Part shown: piece after piece, positions 58,816 through 60,790 of the stretch
Layout of the letters: each line of letters begins with the position of its first letter
Position numbering within the stretch: the first letter of the stretch is position 1
NCBI GenBank assembly: GCA_000827325.1
Contig: KN832912.1
Location: 1-60,790, forward strand
Direction of reading: 5' to 3'
From: Oidiodendron maius Zn
Taxonomy: Eukaryota; Ascomycota; Leotiomycetes; Myxotrichaceae
DNA length: 60,790 bases
The notes under the pieces: model-generated
Databases searched by the model: none
What the model was told of the DNA's origin: nothing
What the model saw: the letters and a program-made list of their open reading frames with translations, nothing else
Program-made: the position numbers and the translations under genes

Positions 58816-59358
58816 ATAGTGTTGATTTCTGAAGAGAGATATTCTATGCAAGACACCCCCTCGTCAGATTTCAAAAACTATCCCTTCGTCTGGCAGCCAA
58901 AACCTACACTAGCAAGGCTGTTTCCTTAGTAATATGTTGTATACAGCTCGTTTATATGTTTGTTTGCATTCCGTGATAGCATGAATTAGGAAAAGCTATG
59001 CATAATATTGTGCATTTGGTTCAGGAGCAAATCAGAGTAGGGTATTTATAGTCACCTATACTAGTATAGGCTTTAGCTACCAGACGAAGGGATAACCCAT
59101 AAATGCTGCCATACGCCATCTCTCCAGGACAGTAAGAGGGCATGAAGCACATTGACCATCACATGCAGAAATTATAGTAGAGGGACAGTACTTCGTACTT
59201 GACATCCCTTTGCCCCAGACCTTTGTCGTGTTAGAGGTGCAAGGGTTCCATTCTCATATACGGATATGCACAAAGCGCCTCCTTCTTTCAAGGGGCTAAG
59301 AGGCCGGCCGGTGTTTAGGGGTGCCAGCTTCAGTGTGTGTGCCGCATCAGCGCGCGTG

Positions 59359-60253
59359 AGCGGCACTCCTGACCGTCCTCTAGTAAAATGGTCTGGGCTA
59401 CGAGGTGCGCTGTTTTCCTTAGGATATACTTCGTAAGCGCTAATCTAGGTCGCTCCTCCACGTGCCGAAGACCAGCAAATAAGCCTCTATGTGGCCCGTG
59501 CACCATATATTCCTGCTGGGCGACAATATTGTTACACCGCCTTTTACCGTGTGGTGTGTACCTCCGTAAATCCCTCTGTCTCTTAGGCGTCCATGTCTCT
59601 CGTAGCCCTCTATACTGTCAGCCAACATGTGAGCCCGATGATTTTACCGAGGAATAGAGCCTCAGCGATGCATCTACCGGCTTCGCAGATTAACGGTATA
59701 GCCGCAACTCTAATCTGGTCATGCGGTGTGCCTTGTAATTTGCCCTTGCATAAACAAATATAGATACGAACCCATGGCACTTTGGGCACCAAATGAGCGT
59801 GACTATCCACAGAGCAAAATGTCGGAAAACGGGGAACTCCAGCAACTGCCTGGTTCTTTGCGCGAGCCTTCTCCGCAAGGCTATGTTTCAGCCAGCCAGA
59901 GCCTGCAAGCTTACGTTACTATCTTCTCGGCAAATGGCGACCCGAATTATACGGTTCATCATGCATGTGGGATGATGTGTTTGGTTAGACTGAAAGAGCA
60001 TAAACTGTAAAAGGTAAGCGCCTCCTGCTAACAAGGATTGGGGTGATGTGCTGCATTACTAACACGCTGGTGCGGCAGCAAGCGGCACCTGTAGTGTCCT
60101 CAAGAGAACTATCCTCTAGTAACATGGTCTACACTACGAGCTGCTACTAGCTTCAATGTGGAGACCCTGAGGTCTTGCATCTAGGCCGCTTCTCTATATA
60201 CTGTTTTCCCTAGACGCTAGGAAATGCGAACCCGAAGTCTTGCATCTAGGTCA
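59359..60253 (+). repeat. Direct repeats beside the right AT-rich block
   Basis: AGCGGCAC, TCCTCTAGTAA, ATGGTCT and CTACGAG occur in the same order at 59359-59405 and 60081-60140. In addition AGTCTTGCATCTAGG-type words occur at about 60172 and 60234. The latter are reverse complements of ATGCAAGACCTCGG motifs at 9.46 and 45.1 kb. Possibly two ends of one degraded transposon or LTR pair. Confidence 0.45.
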
Positions 60254-60254
60254 C

Positions 60255-60790
60255 TAGTATATAAGCACTAATATAGCCTGTGTAAGACAAATACTATTAG
60301 CTAAGAGTACTATATTTAGGCTATATACTTTAAGTCAGGTATCTAGTAGATTTCTTAAGTATTTAATCTATTAAGTAAGTCTTTCTTTATATAGATATCT
60401 ACTAGATTAGATTAAATTAGATCCTTTTAAAGTAGATATCTACTAGATATCTACCTTTAATTAGAATTAGTATAACTAAAGTTAATTATATTAATAATAA
60501 TACTAAAGTAAATATATTTATAAGAATAGTAGATTTATATTCTATTTATAATTAAATATAGATATTAATATTAAATAAATATTACTATAAATATTACTAT
60601 ACTTTATATAATAAAGAAATACTAATAATATTAAGAAATTAAAAAAACTTTTATAATTTTGATTTATACTCTATATTTAACTTTAAACCTTAATATAAAA
60701 TTAAATAATTATAAAATCTAGAATTAGTAACTTTAGTTCTATTATCCTTTAAATTATCTATATCTCTTTAGTATTATAATAGCTTTAATA
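60255..60790. repeat. AT-rich, RIP-like block (right edge)
   Basis: TA-dominated sequence without genes, continuing past the window end. Confidence 0.8.

Larger units (their letters stand above)
58032..60254. other. Gene-less region with dispersed repeats
   Basis: Only short, unsupported ORFs. It contains SUR repeat copy 5 and a direct-repeat pair near 59.36 and 60.08 kb, and leads into AT-rich DNA. Confidence 0.4.

Overview
The window is genomic DNA of a filamentous ascomycete, probably an Aspergillus/Penicillium-type Eurotiales fungus. Genes have short GT-AG introns of about 47-92 nt with CTAAC/CTGAT-like branch sites. The proteins are typical mould families: sugar MFS, GMC oxidoreductase, DHA1-type MFS, ExxR/FxxGxxxCxG P450s, a UstYa-like oxidase, UbiA, BAHD. 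Extremely AT-rich, TpA-rich gene-less blocks (about 1-1720, 34800-36790 including 170 N, 60255-60790) look like repeat-induced point mutation (RIP) territory. The species cannot be fixed from the sequence alone.

Layout. 1-3 kb: AT-rich block and a 3'-degraded glycogenin-like gene. 4-12.4 kb: sugar transporter, GMC oxidoreductase, secreted cupin. 10.3-15.5 kb: remnants of pogo/Fot1 and Mutator-like transposons. 15.6-16.5 kb: a four-TM MARVEL-like protein. 17-25.7 kb: a transposon graveyard (Tc1/mariner, Helitron helicase end, pogo N-terminus abutting a LINE RNase H tail, DIRS-like RT) holding one small secreted-protein gene cut by the mariner copy. 25.7-34.3 kb: P450, TA-flanked MITE, alpha/beta hydrolase, DHA1-type MFS transporter, small secreted protein. 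37.8-51.5 kb: a likely secondary-metabolite locus with an acyl-CoA ligase, a UstYa-like protein, a 10-cysteine secreted peptide, an ent-kaurene-oxidase-like P450 transcribed divergently from a UbiA-type prenyltransferase/terpene cyclase, and a BAHD acyltransferase. 52.8-54.6 kb: the unusual gene described below. 54.9-60.8 kb: second Mutator-like fragment, possible Helitron terminus, a fungal transcription-factor-like gene, dispersed repeats and AT-rich DNA.

The most striking object is at 52780-54581. Exon 1 encodes a signal peptide and a pro-segment ending exactly at a Lys-Arg (Kex2-type) site. It is followed by one 52-nt intron and then 19 tandem, diverged, about 78-nt units. Every unit is a complete intron: GTAAG-type donor, CTAAT-type branch site, TAG acceptor. 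Consecutive units are separated by exactly one nucleotide. That nucleotide is the variable position (all four bases occur), while the flanking splice sites are nearly invariant. Joining the 19 single bases after exon 1 gives an open frame (Gly-Leu-Asn-Pro-Val-Ser, then Ser completed by the last exon) that stays open for 50 more codons. I read it as a gene that spells a secreted peptide one nucleotide at a time through a tandem intron array, possibly a device for rapid peptide diversification. The pattern is seen directly; splicing and function are inference.

The P450/UbiA/BAHD trio would make, oxidise and acylate a terpenoid or prenylated product, with the ligase, UstYa-like protein, second P450, hydrolase and MFS pump as possible partners. 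No PKS, NRPS or class I terpene synthase is in the window, so the UbiA protein may itself be a UbiA-type terpene cyclase acting on farnesyl diphosphate.
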